Assembly: GCF_000189755.2 (NCBI RefSeq)
Contig: NZ_KI912183.1
Span: forward strand, 498,257-562,256
Reading direction: 5' to 3'
Length of the DNA stretch: 64,000 bases
DNA from: Desulfotomaculum nigrificans DSM 574
GTDB lineage: Bacteria; Bacillota; Desulfotomaculia; Desulfotomaculales; Desulfotomaculaceae
Of this stretch, positions 17,489 through 26,752 are shown one piece after another. The position numbers were made by a program, and so were the translations under genes. Every line of letters begins with the position of its first letter. Within the stretch, counting starts at the first letter, position 1. Under the pieces are notes generated by a model that was not told the origin of the DNA, did not search any database, and saw only the letters and a program-made list of their open reading frames with translations.

Positions 17489-18532
17489 ATGTCCGATAAA
17501 GTCAAAGCCCTTGAGTTGGCACTTTCCAACATTGAAAAACAGTTTGGTAAAGGGTCAATTATGAAACTGGGAGAAGCCACCAAACTTAACATTGAGGCAA
17601 TATCTACCGGGGCATTGTCTTTGGATATTGCCCTGGGGGTAGGCGGAGTGCCACGTGGGCGAGTGATAGAAATTTATGGACCTGAATCATCAGGTAAAAC
17701 TACGGTGGCTTTACATATCATTGCCGAGGCCCAAAAAACGGGCGGTATGGCCGCTTTTATCGATGCAGAACACGCCCTTGACCCGGTTTATGCCCGGAGA
17801 TTGGGCGTAGATATCGATAACTTGCTGGTTTCTCAACCTGATACCGGGGAGCAAGCGCTGGAGATATGTGAAGCACTGGTGCGCAGCGGGGCTATAGATG
17901 TGGTGGTGGTGGACTCTGTGGCTGCCCTGGTGCCTAGAGCCGAGATTGAGGGAGAAATGGGCGATACCCATGTGGGCTTGCAGGCCAGGCTGATGTCCCA
18001 AGCCTTGAGAAAACTTACCGGTATTGTCAGTAAGTCTAGAAGTATTGTTATTTTTATTAACCAGGTGCGGGAAAAAGTCGGAGTGGTATACGGTTCTCCG
18101 GAGGTAACTACCGGCGGCAGGGCTTTGAAATTTTATGCCTCCGTACGCTTGGAGGTGCGCAAGCACGAAAATATTAAACAAGGTGTGGACATAATCGGCA
18201 GCCGGACGAAAGTGAAGGTGGTTAAAAATAAAGTTGCCCCACCCTTTAAAATGGCTGAATTTGATATTATGTACGGTACCGGTATTTCCAAAGAAGGAAG
18301 TCTCTTAGATGTAGCCACCGATTTAAAAATAATAAATAAGAGCGGGGCCTGGTATTCTTATGGGGATGAGAGGTTGGGCCAGGGCCGTGAAAATGTGAAG
18401 GAATTGTTTAAGGAGCGCCCGGAATTATGCCAGGAGATCGAAGCTAAGGTACGGGAAAAATTAGCTTTAGGTAGTACCTTACCGGCCAAAGAAGATCTCA
18501 CAGATCAACCTGAGACAGTGGATCCTGAATAA
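17489..18532 (+). CDS. recA: Recombinase RecA
   Basis: 347 residues of classic Rec[21 protein letters not shown], Walker [10 protein letters not shown], the Mg/ATP segment with [14 protein letters not shown]1 around [22 protein letters not shown]2 near [20 protein letters not shown], and an acidic C-terminus. RecA catalyses strand exchange and triggers LexA self-cleavage. The start at 17489 follows AAAGGAG by 8 bases; an in-frame ATG at 17483 is only 2 bases from that site. A promoter and an SOS box lie upstream. No recX follows. Confidence 0.97.
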   Translation: MSDKVKALELALSNIEKQFGKGSIMKLGEATKLNIEAISTGALSLDIALGVGGVPRGRVIEIYGPESSGKTTVALHIIAEAQKTGGMAAFIDAEHALDPVYARRLGVDIDNLLVSQPDTGEQALEICEALVRSGAIDVVVVDSVAALVPRAEIEGEMGDTHVGLQARLMSQALRKLTGIVSKSRSIVIFINQVREKVGVVYGSPEVTTGGRALKFYASVRLEVRKHENIKQGVDIIGSRTKVKVVKNKVAPPFKMAEFDIMYGTGISKEGSLLDVATDLKIINKSGAWYSYGDERLGQGRENVKELFKERPELCQEIEAKVREKLALGSTLPAKEDLTDQPETVDPE

Positions 18533-18576
18533 ACTAACATGAAGTAGCTGGTTCATGCCGGTTGCCAGGTACAATC

Positions 18577-18605
18577 TTGACAGTGACAATAAAAATCTGT
18601 ACAAT
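18577..18605 (+). promoter_or_regulatory. Sigma-A promoter upstream of rny
   Basis: TTGACA (18577-18582), a 17-base spacer, and TACAAT (18600-18605). Start expected near 18612, about 245 bases ahead of rny. Confidence 0.75.
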
Positions 18606-18783
18606 TATTGTTGGGAGAAAATAGAATTTGATATCTGGCAACAGGTTTTATATATACAAAATCCAATATCTTTAAGGCATTACCCTTGGATAGGTATAGG
18701 GGGTTTGTGTTGCCATCCTGTACCTTAGGTGGTTTTGTTTTTTCACCTGGTATATGGACAACCCCGGATATCGGTTCTTTTTC

Positions 18784-18810
18784 TACCGAGTTTTACTCGG
18801 TATTTTTTAT
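18784..18810 (+). terminator. Terminator in the rny leader
   Basis: A perfect 8-bp stem TACCGAGT/ACTCGGTA with loop TTT followed by six Ts. It lies 45 bases before the rny start, so transcripts from 18612 must read through it to express rny. Confidence 0.8.
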
Positions 18811-18855
18811 TGTCAAAGCAATTAACTTAGTTTATTTAGAACAGGAGGTGAAAAC

Positions 18856-20397
18856 GTGGATCTTACGCAAGCAGTTTTAATAATTATTATTACAGCTTTG
18901 GTTAGTCTCGCTGTTGGTTTTTTTATCCGTAAAAATATTGCCGAAGGGAAAATTGCCTCAGCCGAATCCCAAGCTAAAAAGATTGTGGAAGAGGCTGAAA
19001 AGGAAGCCGAAGCTAAAAAGCGGGAAGCTGTTGTAATGGCTAAAGAGGAAGTCCTTAAGCTTCGTAACGAACTGGAAAGAGAAATTCGTGAACGAAGGAA
19101 TGAGCTTCAACGCTTAGAGAGACGTCTGGTACAAAAAGAAGAAACACTGGACAGGAAAATGGATTCCATGGAGAAGAAAGAGGAATCCCTCAGTCGAAAA
19201 GAAGCTGAAATTGAAAGCACCAAAGTTGAACTTGCCAATATTCTGAATCGTCAGTTGGCCGAACTGGAACGAATTTCCGGTCTATCATCGGAAGAGGCTC
19301 GTCAAATTCTGCTGAACGATATTGAGAAAGAGCTTCAGCATGATACGGCACTTATGATTAAGGAATATGAAAATAGGGCCAAGGAAGAATCAGAAAAAAG
19401 GGCACGGGATATTATTGCTTCAGCAATTCAAAGATGTGCTGCGGACCATGTGGCGGAAGCCACCGTGGCCGTTATTCCTCTGCCTAATGATGAAATGAAG
19501 GGCCGTATCATTGGTAGAGAGGGTCGCAATATTAGGGCCTTTGAAACCTTAACCGGTATTGATTTAATTATCGACGATACACCTGAGGCAGTTATACTAT
19601 CAGGTTTTGATCCAATTCGCCGTGAGGTAGCCCGTTTGGCTTTGGAAAGACTGATATCCGATGGTCGCATCCACCCGGCTCGTATTGAGGAAATGGTGGA
19701 GAAGGCGCAGAAGGATGTTGAGGTGCAAATTAGAGAAGCCGGCGAGCAGGCAACCTTTGAAACAGGTGTGCATGGGTTACACCCCGAGTTGGTAAAATTA
19801 CTGGGGCGACTCAAATTCCGTACCAGTTACGGGCAGAATGTGCTTAAGCATTCTATTGAGGTTTGCCACTTGGCAGGGCTGATGGCAGCTGAACTGGGTA
19901 TAGATGTTAAGTTGGCCAAGCGGGCAGGTTTGTTACACGATATTGGTAAAGCTGTGGACCATGAGGTAGAAGGGCCCCACGTGGCCATTGGTGTTAACTT
20001 GGCTCAAAAATATAAGGAAAGTCCTGAAGTTATTCATGCCATTGCTGCTCACCATGGCGATGAGGAACCAAAGACCATTGAAGCTGTACTTGTCCAAGCT
20101 GCTGATGCCATTTCTGCAGCCCGCCCAGGCGCTCGCAGGGAAACCCTTGAATCTTATATTAAGCGCTTACAGAAGTTGGAGGAAATTGCCAGTACCTTTG
20201 AAGGTGTGGAAAAATCCTTTGCCATCCAAGCTGGACGGGAAATTCGCATCATGGTTAAGCCCGATAAGGTTGACGATCTGGCTGCTATTCGCTTGGTGCG
20301 AGATATTGCTAAAAAGATTGAAAACGAACTGGATTATCCCGGGCAAATTAAAGTTATGATAATTCGGGAAACCAGGTATGTTGAATATGCTAAATAA
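18856..20397 (+). CDS. rny: Ribonuclease Y
   Basis: 513 residues, the normal length. One N-terminal membrane helix ([19 protein letters not shown]) is followed by a long charged coiled coil (about 35-190). Then come a KH RNA-binding domain ([21 protein letters not shown] split over 205-240) and an HD nuclease domain with [12 protein letters not shown]. RNase Y is the membrane-bound endonuclease that starts much mRNA decay in Firmicutes, and acts with RNase J, whose gene is at the left edge. AGGAGGTG lies 6 bases before the GTG start. The recA-rny-ymdB order is conserved in Bacillus. Confidence 0.96.
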   Translation: MDLTQAVLIIIITALVSLAVGFFIRKNIAEGKIASAESQAKKIVEEAEKEAEAKKREAVVMAKEEVLKLRNELEREIRERRNELQRLERRLVQKEETLDRKMDSMEKKEESLSRKEAEIESTKVELANILNRQLAELERISGLSSEEARQILLNDIEKELQHDTALMIKEYENRAKEESEKRARDIIASAIQRCAADHVAEATVAVIPLPNDEMKGRIIGREGRNIRAFETLTGIDLIIDDTPEAVILSGFDPIRREVARLALERLISDGRIHPARIEEMVEKAQKDVEVQIREAGEQATFETGVHGLHPELVKLLGRLKFRTSYGQNVLKHSIEVCHLAGLMAAELGIDVKLAKRAGLLHDIGKAVDHEVEGPHVAIGVNLAQKYKESPEVIHAIAAHHGDEEPKTIEAVLVQAADAISAARPGARRETLESYIKRLQKLEEIASTFEGVEKSFAIQAGREIRIMVKPDKVDDLAAIRLVRDIAKKIENELDYPGQIKVMIIRETRYVEYAK

Positions 20398-20409
20398 ACC
20401 CAATATCTA

Positions 20410-20446
20410 CAAAACGACTCTCTTTAGCAGGGTCGTTTTGTGTTTT
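20410..20446 (+). terminator. Terminator after rny
   Basis: A 9-bp stem CAAAACGAC/GTCGTTTTG, loop about 13 bases, then TGTTTT. Confidence 0.7.
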
Positions 20447-20568
20447 AATAAAGAATTTCCTCTTCTGGAATAAACTTTTTACTTGGTAAATGACTATTTT
20501 TGCAGGAATGTATAGTTAACAACCGAATTATAAATATTTGACTGTGAGAAATAGGTGGTGACAATATT

Positions 20569-21087
20569 TTGGATTTCCGTTACAAAGGTAAAGGAGATGT
20601 AACCAATAGCGTTAGTCTATTGATCTCCATACTAATACGATATCCAGAGGTGGCCAAAATTAATTTTGATCCGGATCGGCAGGTTTTACGATTTACCTTT
20701 ATTTATTCAAGAGTTTTGTCAGAGGCTGAAATTAATGCCTTACGTGAAAAAATCCTAAGCAGTATAGAAGTTTATAACCTTTTAGAAAATAAGCAGCCCC
20801 AGGTGATTAATCTGGATTACAAAATTTCTGAGAATCTGACAATGATTGAAATTCAAAGGGATGTGGATACACTAGTACAAGAGGAAATTGCCCTAATGGT
20901 GGAATTGTTCCAACAGTATATTAATAAAAACCTTGTAACAGAAGAGCATGATCAATTGGTGGACGAAGATTTAGTGGTGCAGGAAGAGTTAATTGAACAT
21001 ATGTTAGAAAGTGTCAAAACAAAGTCTGAGAACAAACGACTATATGCCTTCAGGGAAGAAGGACGGGTTTTGGTTTTTAACAAATAG
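20569..21087 (+). CDS. Hypothetical protein between rny and ymdB
   Basis: 172 residues, acidic and mostly helical in its second half, beginning MDFRYKGKGDVTNSVSLLIS with a TTG start behind GGTGGTGA. The pattern IRYPEVAKINFDPDRQVLRFTF looks like a small alpha/beta domain. No membrane segment and no known motif. Only 17 bases separate it from ymdB, so the two are probably co-expressed. Function unknown. Confidence 0.65.
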   Translation: MDFRYKGKGDVTNSVSLLISILIRYPEVAKINFDPDRQVLRFTFIYSRVLSEAEINALREKILSSIEVYNLLENKQPQVINLDYKISENLTMIEIQRDVDTLVQEEIALMVELFQQYINKNLVTEEHDQLVDEDLVVQEELIEHMLESVKTKSENKRLYAFREEGRVLVFNK

Positions 21088-21104
21088 GGAGGCACTTTTA
21101 AAAA

Positions 21105-21884
21105 TTGCGTATTTTAATGATTGGAGATATTGTGGGACGTCCTGGAAGACGTGCTATCTTAAATAGTCTGCCTGATCTGAGATCAGAATTAAACATTGAT
21201 TTTGTTATTGCCAACGGGGAAAATGCTGCTGCCGGACATGGCATTACCAAAGAAATTGCTAAACAGCTTTTTGCAGCTGGAGTAGATGTTTTGACCATGG
21301 GTAATCATGTTTGGAATAAAAAAGAAATCATTGATTATATTGATAAAGAAAAAAGGATTATCCGTCCTGCTAATTACCCCCCAGGTACTCCCGGACTTGG
21401 TTATAATATATTCCCCGCCAAAGACGGGGTGCTTATTGCGGTGGTTAATATTTCCGGGAGAGTGTTCATGCAGGAGCTTGATTGTCCTTTTCGGGTAGTA
21501 GATCAAGTTTTGGCAGAGATTGGTGATCAAACCAATATCATTATCGTGGATTTTCATGCGGAGGCCACCTCGGAAAAGGTGGCCATGGGGTGGTACCTTG
21601 ACGGTAGGGTGACGGCTATCTGTGGTACCCATACCCACGTGCAAACAGCTGATGAGCGGATTTTACCCAAGGGTAGTGCTTATATTACTGATGTTGGCAT
21701 GACCGGCCCAAGGGATTCGGTAATCGGGGTAACCGTAGATAGTGTGATAGAAAAATTTATTACCCAAATGCCCCGTAAATTTGAGGTGGCAGATACCGAT
21801 TATCAGTTAAATGCCGTAGTTATTGGTGTTAACCCTCAAAATGGATTGGCCTATGAAATTGAACGAGTTTTTAACCTGGAATAA
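21105..21884 (+). CDS. ymdB: YmdB-type metallophosphoesterase
   Basis: 259 residues, full length for the family. Metal-binding motifs are seen in order: MIGDIVGRPGR, ANGENAAAGHGIT, MGNHVWNKKE, DFHAEATSEK and CGTHTHVQTADE. YmdB of B. subtilis is a phosphodiesterase acting on 2',3'-cyclic nucleotides and affects biofilm and motility decisions. The start TTG 21105 lies 12 bases behind GGGAGG. Position after rny and before spoVS matches Bacillus. Confidence 0.93.
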   Translation: MRILMIGDIVGRPGRRAILNSLPDLRSELNIDFVIANGENAAAGHGITKEIAKQLFAAGVDVLTMGNHVWNKKEIIDYIDKEKRIIRPANYPPGTPGLGYNIFPAKDGVLIAVVNISGRVFMQELDCPFRVVDQVLAEIGDQTNIIIVDFHAEATSEKVAMGWYLDGRVTAICGTHTHVQTADERILPKGSAYITDVGMTGPRDSVIGVTVDSVIEKFITQMPRKFEVADTDYQLNAVVIGVNPQNGLAYEIERVFNLE

Positions 21885-21928
21885 TTATAAACCTCCCCAT
21901 ACTAAAAATTTATAAATTTCTTACAAAA

Positions 21929-21955
21929 GAAGGAATTTTTAGGGCTTTGACGAAT
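21929..21955 (+). promoter_or_regulatory. Sigma-H-type promoter of spoVS
   Basis: GAAGGAATT, an 11-base spacer, then GACGAAT fits the sigma-H pattern RnAGGAwWW-N11/12-RnnGAAT at every defined position. spoVS is controlled by sigma-H in B. subtilis. Confidence 0.72.
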
Positions 21956-22009
21956 AAAATTAATACAGGGATTAGAGCAATCATCCAAACAAACTAAGGG
22001 GGTTTCAGC

Positions 22010-22270
22010 ATGGAAGTGTTAAAAGTTTCAGCAAAGTCCAATCCAAATTCTGTAGCCGGAGCACTGGCCGGTGTGCTTAGAGAACGTGGTTGCGCTGAAA
22101 TGCAAGCCATCGGGGCTGGTGCGTTAAATCAGGCGGTCAAAGCTATTGCCATTGCCAGAGGTTTTGTTGCACCCAGCGGAGTAGATTTGATTTGCATCCC
22201 TGCATTCACTGATGTCATTATAGACGGAGAAGAAAGAACAGCTATTAAACTTATTGTAGAACCCAGATAA
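22010..22270 (+). CDS. spoVS: Stage V sporulation protein S
   Basis: 86 residues, the standard length, with almost the family's consensus: MEVLKVSAKSNPNSVAGALA, then AIGAGALNQAVKAIAIARG and the C-terminal FTDVIIDGEERTAIKLIVEPR in parts. SpoVS is a small Alba-like fold protein needed for spore coat assembly and late sporulation steps, and also affects septation. A GGGGG ribosome site precedes the ATG, and a sigma-H-type promoter lies about 55 bases upstream. A terminator follows, so it is a single-gene unit. Confidence 0.97.
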   Translation: MEVLKVSAKSNPNSVAGALAGVLRERGCAEMQAIGAGALNQAVKAIAIARGFVAPSGVDLICIPAFTDVIIDGEERTAIKLIVEPR

Positions 22271-22297
22271 ATTATAAATAACTAGTTGGTTAGAGTA

Positions 22298-22332
22298 CAA
22301 CCTGTTTGCTCTGTGCAAACAGGTTTCTTACT
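22298..22332 (+). terminator. Terminator after spoVS
   Basis: A 10-bp stem AACCTGTTTG/CAAACAGGTT with a 7-base loop, followed by a T-rich tract. Confidence 0.8.
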
Positions 22333-22375
22333 TCAAAAAGCTAAAATTGCTTTAACCGGTAAGGAGGGACTGAAT

Positions 22376-23317
22376 ATGCCGGTTGTAGATGCACATTGTG
22401 ATACCTTAACTATATTAGCCAGTCAGAAACGTTCGTTAGGGACGGAATCAACTAATGGTCATCTAGACTTGCCCCGTTTAAGAAAAGGTGGCGTAAACGT
22501 TCAGTTTTTTGCTATATTTGTAGGGCCTGAATATAGCAGTAGCCCGGTTAAATATACCAATCAAATTATTACCTTGTTTAATGAGGAAATACAAGCTAAC
22601 CAGGACTTCATTAAGCATGTGACAAGTTCAAATGACATAAAAGAAACTTTGGCGGCCCAAAAAACCTGTGCTGTGCTAACCATTGAAGGCGGCGAAGCCT
22701 TAAATGGACAAATAGAACAGTTAAAGGAATACTACCATTATGGAGTAAGGGCTTTAACTCTGACCTGGAATGGTCGTAACGATCTAGCAGACGGCGTAGG
22801 AATGGGTGCCGGGGCAGGAGGACTGACTAACTTTGGTCGACAGGTAGTTCAAAGCATGGCCAGTTTAGGGATGATAATAGATGTATCCCACCTGGCTGAA
22901 CCGGGCTTTTGGGACGTCATGGATGAGGTAAAGGTGCCTATCGTGGCATCTCATTCAAACTGTGCCAGTGTTTGCAACCACCCGAGAAATCTTACAGATA
23001 AACAAATTAAGGCCATTGCTGCCTCCGGTGGAGTTATCGGAGTAACCTATGTGCCACAATTTATTGATTTCCATCAGCCCACAATTGACCGGTTACTGGA
23101 TCATATTGATCACCTGTATAAAGTGGGCGGAGTCTCCTGCATTGGCCTGGGCTCAGATTTTGACGGTATTGACGAACCGCCGGACGGTTTACATGACGCC
23201 AGTGTAGCGGTGCCCAACATAATTAATGGTTTAACGCAAAGAGGATATAAAACAAGTGAAATAGAAAAGATTTTAGGCGATAACTGGCTGCGATTATTTA
23301 AAGAGGTTTGTGGTTAA
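22376..23317 (+). CDS. Membrane dipeptidase family (peptidase M19)
   Basis: 313 residues of the M19 renal-dipeptidase family. Visible metal-site segments are VVDAHCDT at the N-terminus, LTIEGGEALNG (bridging Glu), DVSHLAEPGFWD (His), ASHSNCASVCNHPRNL, and GLGSDFDGID near the end. Enzymes of this family cleave dipeptides, including D-amino-acid ones. AAGGAGGG lies before the ATG at 22376. The longer frame from 22286 overlaps the spoVS terminator and was not used. Cytoplasmic, since no signal peptide is present. Confidence 0.9.
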   Translation: MPVVDAHCDTLTILASQKRSLGTESTNGHLDLPRLRKGGVNVQFFAIFVGPEYSSSPVKYTNQIITLFNEEIQANQDFIKHVTSSNDIKETLAAQKTCAVLTIEGGEALNGQIEQLKEYYHYGVRALTLTWNGRNDLADGVGMGAGAGGLTNFGRQVVQSMASLGMIIDVSHLAEPGFWDVMDEVKVPIVASHSNCASVCNHPRNLTDKQIKAIAASGGVIGVTYVPQFIDFHQPTIDRLLDHIDHLYKVGGVSCIGLGSDFDGIDEPPDGLHDASVAVPNIINGLTQRGYKTSEIEKILGDNWLRLFKEVCG

Positions 23318-23415
23318 GCAGGAAAATCTCCTAAATAAATCGAAAGAAGAAAAAAAGTAGGAATATAAACAATTGTGGGTATAATGGGAACAAAAAACAA
23401 AGCGGTGATCTATAA

Positions 23416-24270
23416 TTGAATGCAGACCTGCATATTCATACTACTGCTTCCGATGGCAGTGACCGGCCTGAGGAAATAGTACGAAAGGCCTTAAGGTTAG
23501 GACTGGGGGCCATTGCTGTTTCAGATCATGATACTATGGCCGGAGTAACCGAGGCCCAAAGAGCAGCAAAGGACTTTAAAATCGAGGTTTTACCTGGCAT
23601 AGAGATAAACACCTACTTTCAAGGACGTGAAATCCACGTATTAGGATACCTGATTGATCCTAAGAACCAACTATTTTTGGCTAAACTAGCTGAGCTTCAA
23701 CAAGAACGATTGGTCAGAACTAAAAAAATGATAGCTAAATTAAAACAGTTAAATATAAACATCAGTCTGGATCAGGTTATGGCATATGCACAAGGCGGCA
23801 GTATAGGCCGGCCTCACGTGGCTGAGGCCATGATAGAAGCTGGTTATGTCTCCTCCAAGGAGGAAGCCTTTGATAAGTTTATTGGTGCCGGCAAGCCAGC
23901 CTTTGTTCCCAGGGAACAGCTTACCCCATTGGGAGCTATAAAATTAATAACAGCAGCAGGGGGAGTTCCTGTTTTAGCCCATCCAGGCTTAGCCAAGATT
24001 GACGATCAAATACCCACCCTGGTGGCAGCGGGACTTAAAGGTTTGGAAGTTTGGCATCCCAAGCACGACTACTTAATGGTTGAACATTACTATAAATTAG
24101 CTCAGAAATATAATTTAGTTCAAACTGGCGGCTCAGATTACCATGGGCCCGGGCACAGCACAGGTAACCAATTGGGGGCGGCAACTGCCCCTATGTCTAC
24201 GGTGCAAAAATTAAAGGATTTATCAATAATTAAGGATTTCAGTTTTGCTGAAAAATGTAAGGAGAGATGA
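23416..24270 (+). CDS. PHP-domain phosphoesterase (YciV/RNase AM type)
   Basis: 284 residues of the PHP family: DLHIHTTASDGSDRPEE at the start, AVSDHDTMAG, PGIEINTYFQGREIHVLGY, and GGSDYHGP near the end. Relatives are nucleoside 3',5'-bisphosphate phosphatases and 5'-3' RNases, so a role in RNA end trimming or nucleotide salvage is likely. TTG start behind GGTGATC. Only 6 bases separate it from the aminotransferase gene. Confidence 0.87.
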   Translation: MNADLHIHTTASDGSDRPEEIVRKALRLGLGAIAVSDHDTMAGVTEAQRAAKDFKIEVLPGIEINTYFQGREIHVLGYLIDPKNQLFLAKLAELQQERLVRTKKMIAKLKQLNINISLDQVMAYAQGGSIGRPHVAEAMIEAGYVSSKEEAFDKFIGAGKPAFVPREQLTPLGAIKLITAAGGVPVLAHPGLAKIDDQIPTLVAAGLKGLEVWHPKHDYLMVEHYYKLAQKYNLVQTGGSDYHGPGHSTGNQLGAATAPMSTVQKLKDLSIIKDFSFAEKCKER

Positions 24271-24276
24271 AGTAAC

Positions 24277-25443
24277 ATGCAGTTGGCCCGGCGAATGCAA
24301 GCCTTAGCCCCCGGTATATTTACAGCTATGACTAAGGCTAAAACAGAGGTGGAAGCTAAAGGGGTAAGAGTTATTAATCTGGGCATTGGCAGCCCTGATT
24401 TACCTCCGGCGCCCCATATCATAGAAGCCCTCCGTCAAGGGGTAGAAAATCCCCGCAATTATACCTACCCCATTGGGGGGAATTTAAAACTGCACCAAGC
24501 GTTAGCCAATTGGTATAAAGAAAGGTTTAACGTAATTCTAGACCCACAAACAGAAATAATAACTCTGATGGGCTCCCAGGATGGCCTGGCCCATATTGCT
24601 TGGGCGTACATCAATCCCGGGGATATCGCCTTGGTACCGGATCCCGGCTATCCTATATACTCTGCGTCTATTTTATTAGCAGAGGGAGAATTATACCCCA
24701 TGCCCCTATTGGCCAGCAACAAGTTTCTACCTGATTTAAAGGCTATTCCCCGGGATGTAGCCAAGAAGGCTAAATTAATGACTATCAACTATCCCAACAA
24801 CCCCGTTGCCGCTTCGGCAAATGCTGATTTCTTTAAAGAGGTAGTGGAGTTTGCCCGGAATTATGATATTATCGTATGTCATGACGTGGCCTATGCGGAG
24901 TTAGCATACGACGGCTTTAAACCCATGAGCTTCCTAGAAGTGCCCGGAGCCAAAGAGGTAGGCATTGAGTTCTACTCCCTTTCTAAAACTTATAATATGG
25001 CGGGTTGCCGTATTGGCTTTGCTGTGGGCAATGCAGAGGTTTTACAGGCCTTGGATACTATCAAATCAAACATTGATTATGGAGTTTTTGCTGCAGTCCA
25101 GGAGGCAGGAATCGCTGCTTTAACCGGTGACCAGGCTTGTGTCCGTCAAACAGCTGCCATTTACCAAAGACGCCGGGATATTTTGATTGACGGTCTTGGT
25201 AGCTTGGGTTGGCATATGCCTAAGCCACAAGCTTCCATGTTTGTCTGGGCACCATTGCCAAATGGCTATACCTCATCCATGGAATTTAGCATTGAACTAT
25301 TAAATAAGGCTGGAGTACTGGTCATCCCGGGCGTTGCCTTTGGGTCCCAGGGTGAGGGTTATGTAAGAATCGGCCTGGTGCAGCCGGCTGAAGAATTACA
25401 GGAAGTCATTCAAAGGATTGGGTCATGTTTTAACTTTAACTAG
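24277..25443 (+). CDS. Class I aminotransferase, LL-diaminopimelate aminotransferase-like
   Basis: 388 residues, fold-type I PLP enzyme. Features are INLGIGSPDLPP, the cofactor-binding YPNNPVAASA, and the PLP lysine in YSLSKTYNMAGCRIGF. The PDPGYPIYSA and SKTYNMAGCRIGF segments are typical of DapL-type and related enzymes that make LL-diaminopimelate from tetrahydrodipicolinate. No other lysine genes are nearby, so substrate is uncertain. The alternative is a general aspartate/alanine-type aminotransferase. AAGGAG overlaps the end of the PHP gene, so the pair is an operon. Confidence 0.85.
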   Translation: MQLARRMQALAPGIFTAMTKAKTEVEAKGVRVINLGIGSPDLPPAPHIIEALRQGVENPRNYTYPIGGNLKLHQALANWYKERFNVILDPQTEIITLMGSQDGLAHIAWAYINPGDIALVPDPGYPIYSASILLAEGELYPMPLLASNKFLPDLKAIPRDVAKKAKLMTINYPNNPVAASANADFFKEVVEFARNYDIIVCHDVAYAELAYDGFKPMSFLEVPGAKEVGIEFYSLSKTYNMAGCRIGFAVGNAEVLQALDTIKSNIDYGVFAAVQEAGIAALTGDQACVRQTAAIYQRRRDILIDGLGSLGWHMPKPQASMFVWAPLPNGYTSSMEFSIELLNKAGVLVIPGVAFGSQGEGYVRIGLVQPAEELQEVIQRIGSCFNFN

Positions 25444-25510
25444 TTAAATGTCTACTTCTTCACCCCTTCGCATATACTAAACCAAGGTAGAGTTAAGGGG
25501 TGGTGCGCTA

Positions 25511-25777
25511 TTGAACGGAGCGGATATTCAGTATCTACAAAAACGCATTGAGGAATTAGAAGAAAAGGTTGAACAACTTCGCCTCAGCCGTAGGGTATTA
25601 ATGAATCTTATCGAAAAGATTGAAAAGGATAAATCCGGCTTTCTTTCACAATTAGAAAAAGAAAATCGTAAGCTGCACAAAGATAATTACCGCTACGCAC
25701 AAAGTATATTAAAACAAAACAGGCGTATTGTAGAACTGCAAAACAAATTGGATAATCTGTTAACAGACCAAAGCTAA
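25511..25777 (+). CDS. Small coiled-coil protein, unknown
   Basis: 88 residues, almost entirely charged helix with heptad pattern (YLQKRIEELEEKVEQLRLSR, then a second coil). TTG start behind GGGGTGG. A clean terminator follows. Small coiled-coil proteins of this type often serve as structural or adaptor proteins. No family recognised. Confidence 0.65.
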   Translation: MNGADIQYLQKRIEELEEKVEQLRLSRRVLMNLIEKIEKDKSGFLSQLEKENRKLHKDNYRYAQSILKQNRRIVELQNKLDNLLTDQS

Positions 25778-25779
25778 CC

Positions 25780-25807
25780 AAAACCGCCTCCTAATAGGCG
25801 GTTTTAT
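25780..25807 (+). terminator. Terminator after coiled-coil gene
   Basis: A perfect stem AAAACCGCCT/AGGCGGTTTT with a 6-base loop. Confidence 0.85.
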
Positions 25808-25881
25808 CATGTAATAAAAAAGATAGTTATTAGCACAAGAAAAATCCCTTATGGTATAATGAGAAACTGAGGCGATGTGTA

Positions 25882-26187
25882 ATGAATATTGCAGTGGTTG
25901 ACGGGCAAGGCGGGGGGATTGGTAAGCATATTGTTGAGAAGCTCAGAAAAGAATTGCCCGAACAGGTAGAAATCCTGGCTCTGGGTACCAATGCTCTGGC
26001 CACCTCGGCTATGGTAAAGGCCGGAGCTAATGAGGGCGCCAGTGGCGAAAATGTGGTGATTTACAACTCCAGCAGGGTTGATCTAATTGTTGGGAGAGCT
26101 AACGGTGTACAAATTGTCGGCTTACGTGGTGAACCAATGCCTCATTTAATTGATGAATTGGTAACCAGAATTAAAAGGTTAGTTTAA
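25882..26187 (+). CDS. DUF3842 family protein
   Basis: 101 residues starting MNIAVVDGQGGGIGKHIVEK, with ALGTNALATSAMVKAGANEGASGENV and a C-terminal GEPMPHLIDEL. This is the well-kept pattern of the DUF3842 family found in anaerobic Firmicutes. The Gly-rich start looks like a Rossmann nucleotide-binding loop. Function unknown. An extended -10 (TGGTATAAT, ending 25860) lies 20 bases upstream. Its 3' end overlaps the convergent HD gene by 9 bases. Confidence 0.85.
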   Translation: MNIAVVDGQGGGIGKHIVEKLRKELPEQVEILALGTNALATSAMVKAGANEGASGENVVIYNSSRVDLIVGRANGVQIVGLRGEPMPHLIDELVTRIKRLV

Positions 26188-26703
26188 ATCATCCGCCTGA
26201 CGCAAAATTGTTAATTCCAGTGGCTCACCAGCTTTTGCCGGTTGGTGATGAGATTTTAACAAATAAACCACCTCAGGTGACATGCCAGCTTGTTTAGCCA
26301 GTTGAGCTCCCTGATCGGGGTGGTTAACATGGATTAAAAATGATCTGCCCAGACGACCCCAAGATTTGTTTTTTTTGATAATTTTATAAAATAGGTCTGG
26401 GGCCAGGGCCTTGATCAACACAATCATAACCCGGTCCAGGGTCTTAATGGCATTTGCCGGTTTACCAATGTCATGCAGGAGAGCAGATTTAATTAAAAGT
26501 TCTTTATTTACCGGTTGGCCTGGTGGCATTATCTTTAAACAGGTTTTAGCTACCCGTACACAGTGAGTTTGCGTGGGCCTGTCCATTTGGAAAAACAATC
26601 TTTGTTCCTCTAAGTTTAAGCTGGACCTGACAAAGGAAATTTCTGAACTGCCCATTCGACTAAAAAGAGCATGCCAGAACTGCCTTATCCGATTTAAGAT
26701 CAT
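26179..26703 (-). CDS. HD-domain phosphohydrolase
   Basis: About 174 residues with an HD domain: H in RPTQTHCVRVAKTC, SALLHDIGKP (HD pair), HVNHPDQGAQLA, and LLKSHHQP. The pattern is that of HDIG-type metal-dependent phosphohydrolases acting on nucleotides or related phosphates. Start at ATG 26703 with GGGGGAG close upstream; the longer form from 26715 lacks a ribosome site. Convergent with, and overlapping, the DUF3842 gene. Substrate unknown. Confidence 0.8.
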   Translation of the reverse strand: MILNRIRQFWHALFSRMGSSEISFVRSSLNLEEQRLFFQMDRPTQTHCVRVAKTCLKIMPPGQPVNKELLIKSALLHDIGKPANAIKTLDRVMIVLIKALAPDLFYKIIKKNKSWGRLGRSFLIHVNHPDQGAQLAKQAGMSPEVVYLLKSHHQPAKAGEPLELTILRQADDLN

Positions 26704-26752
26704 TTTCTCCCCCATTTGCTATACCAATTTTCGCTAGTATTGGTTCTCCCTG

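Larger units (their letters stand above)
18533..18855 (+). other. 323-bp recA-rny intergenic region: likely RNA leader or small RNA
   Basis: No convincing gene. A very good promoter (18577-18605) is followed by about 175 bases of structured-looking sequence and then a rho-independent terminator (18784-18810), all before rny. Complementary segments include TGGCAACA with TGTTGCCA and GGTATAGG (18693-18700) with CCTGTACC. No riboswitch class was recognised. It could be a small RNA, or a leader in which the terminator controls rny. Confidence 0.5.

Noticed and set aside
18686-18880. 64-codon frame between recA and rny
   Set aside because: No ribosome site, crosses the terminator at 18784-18810 and overlaps the rny start.
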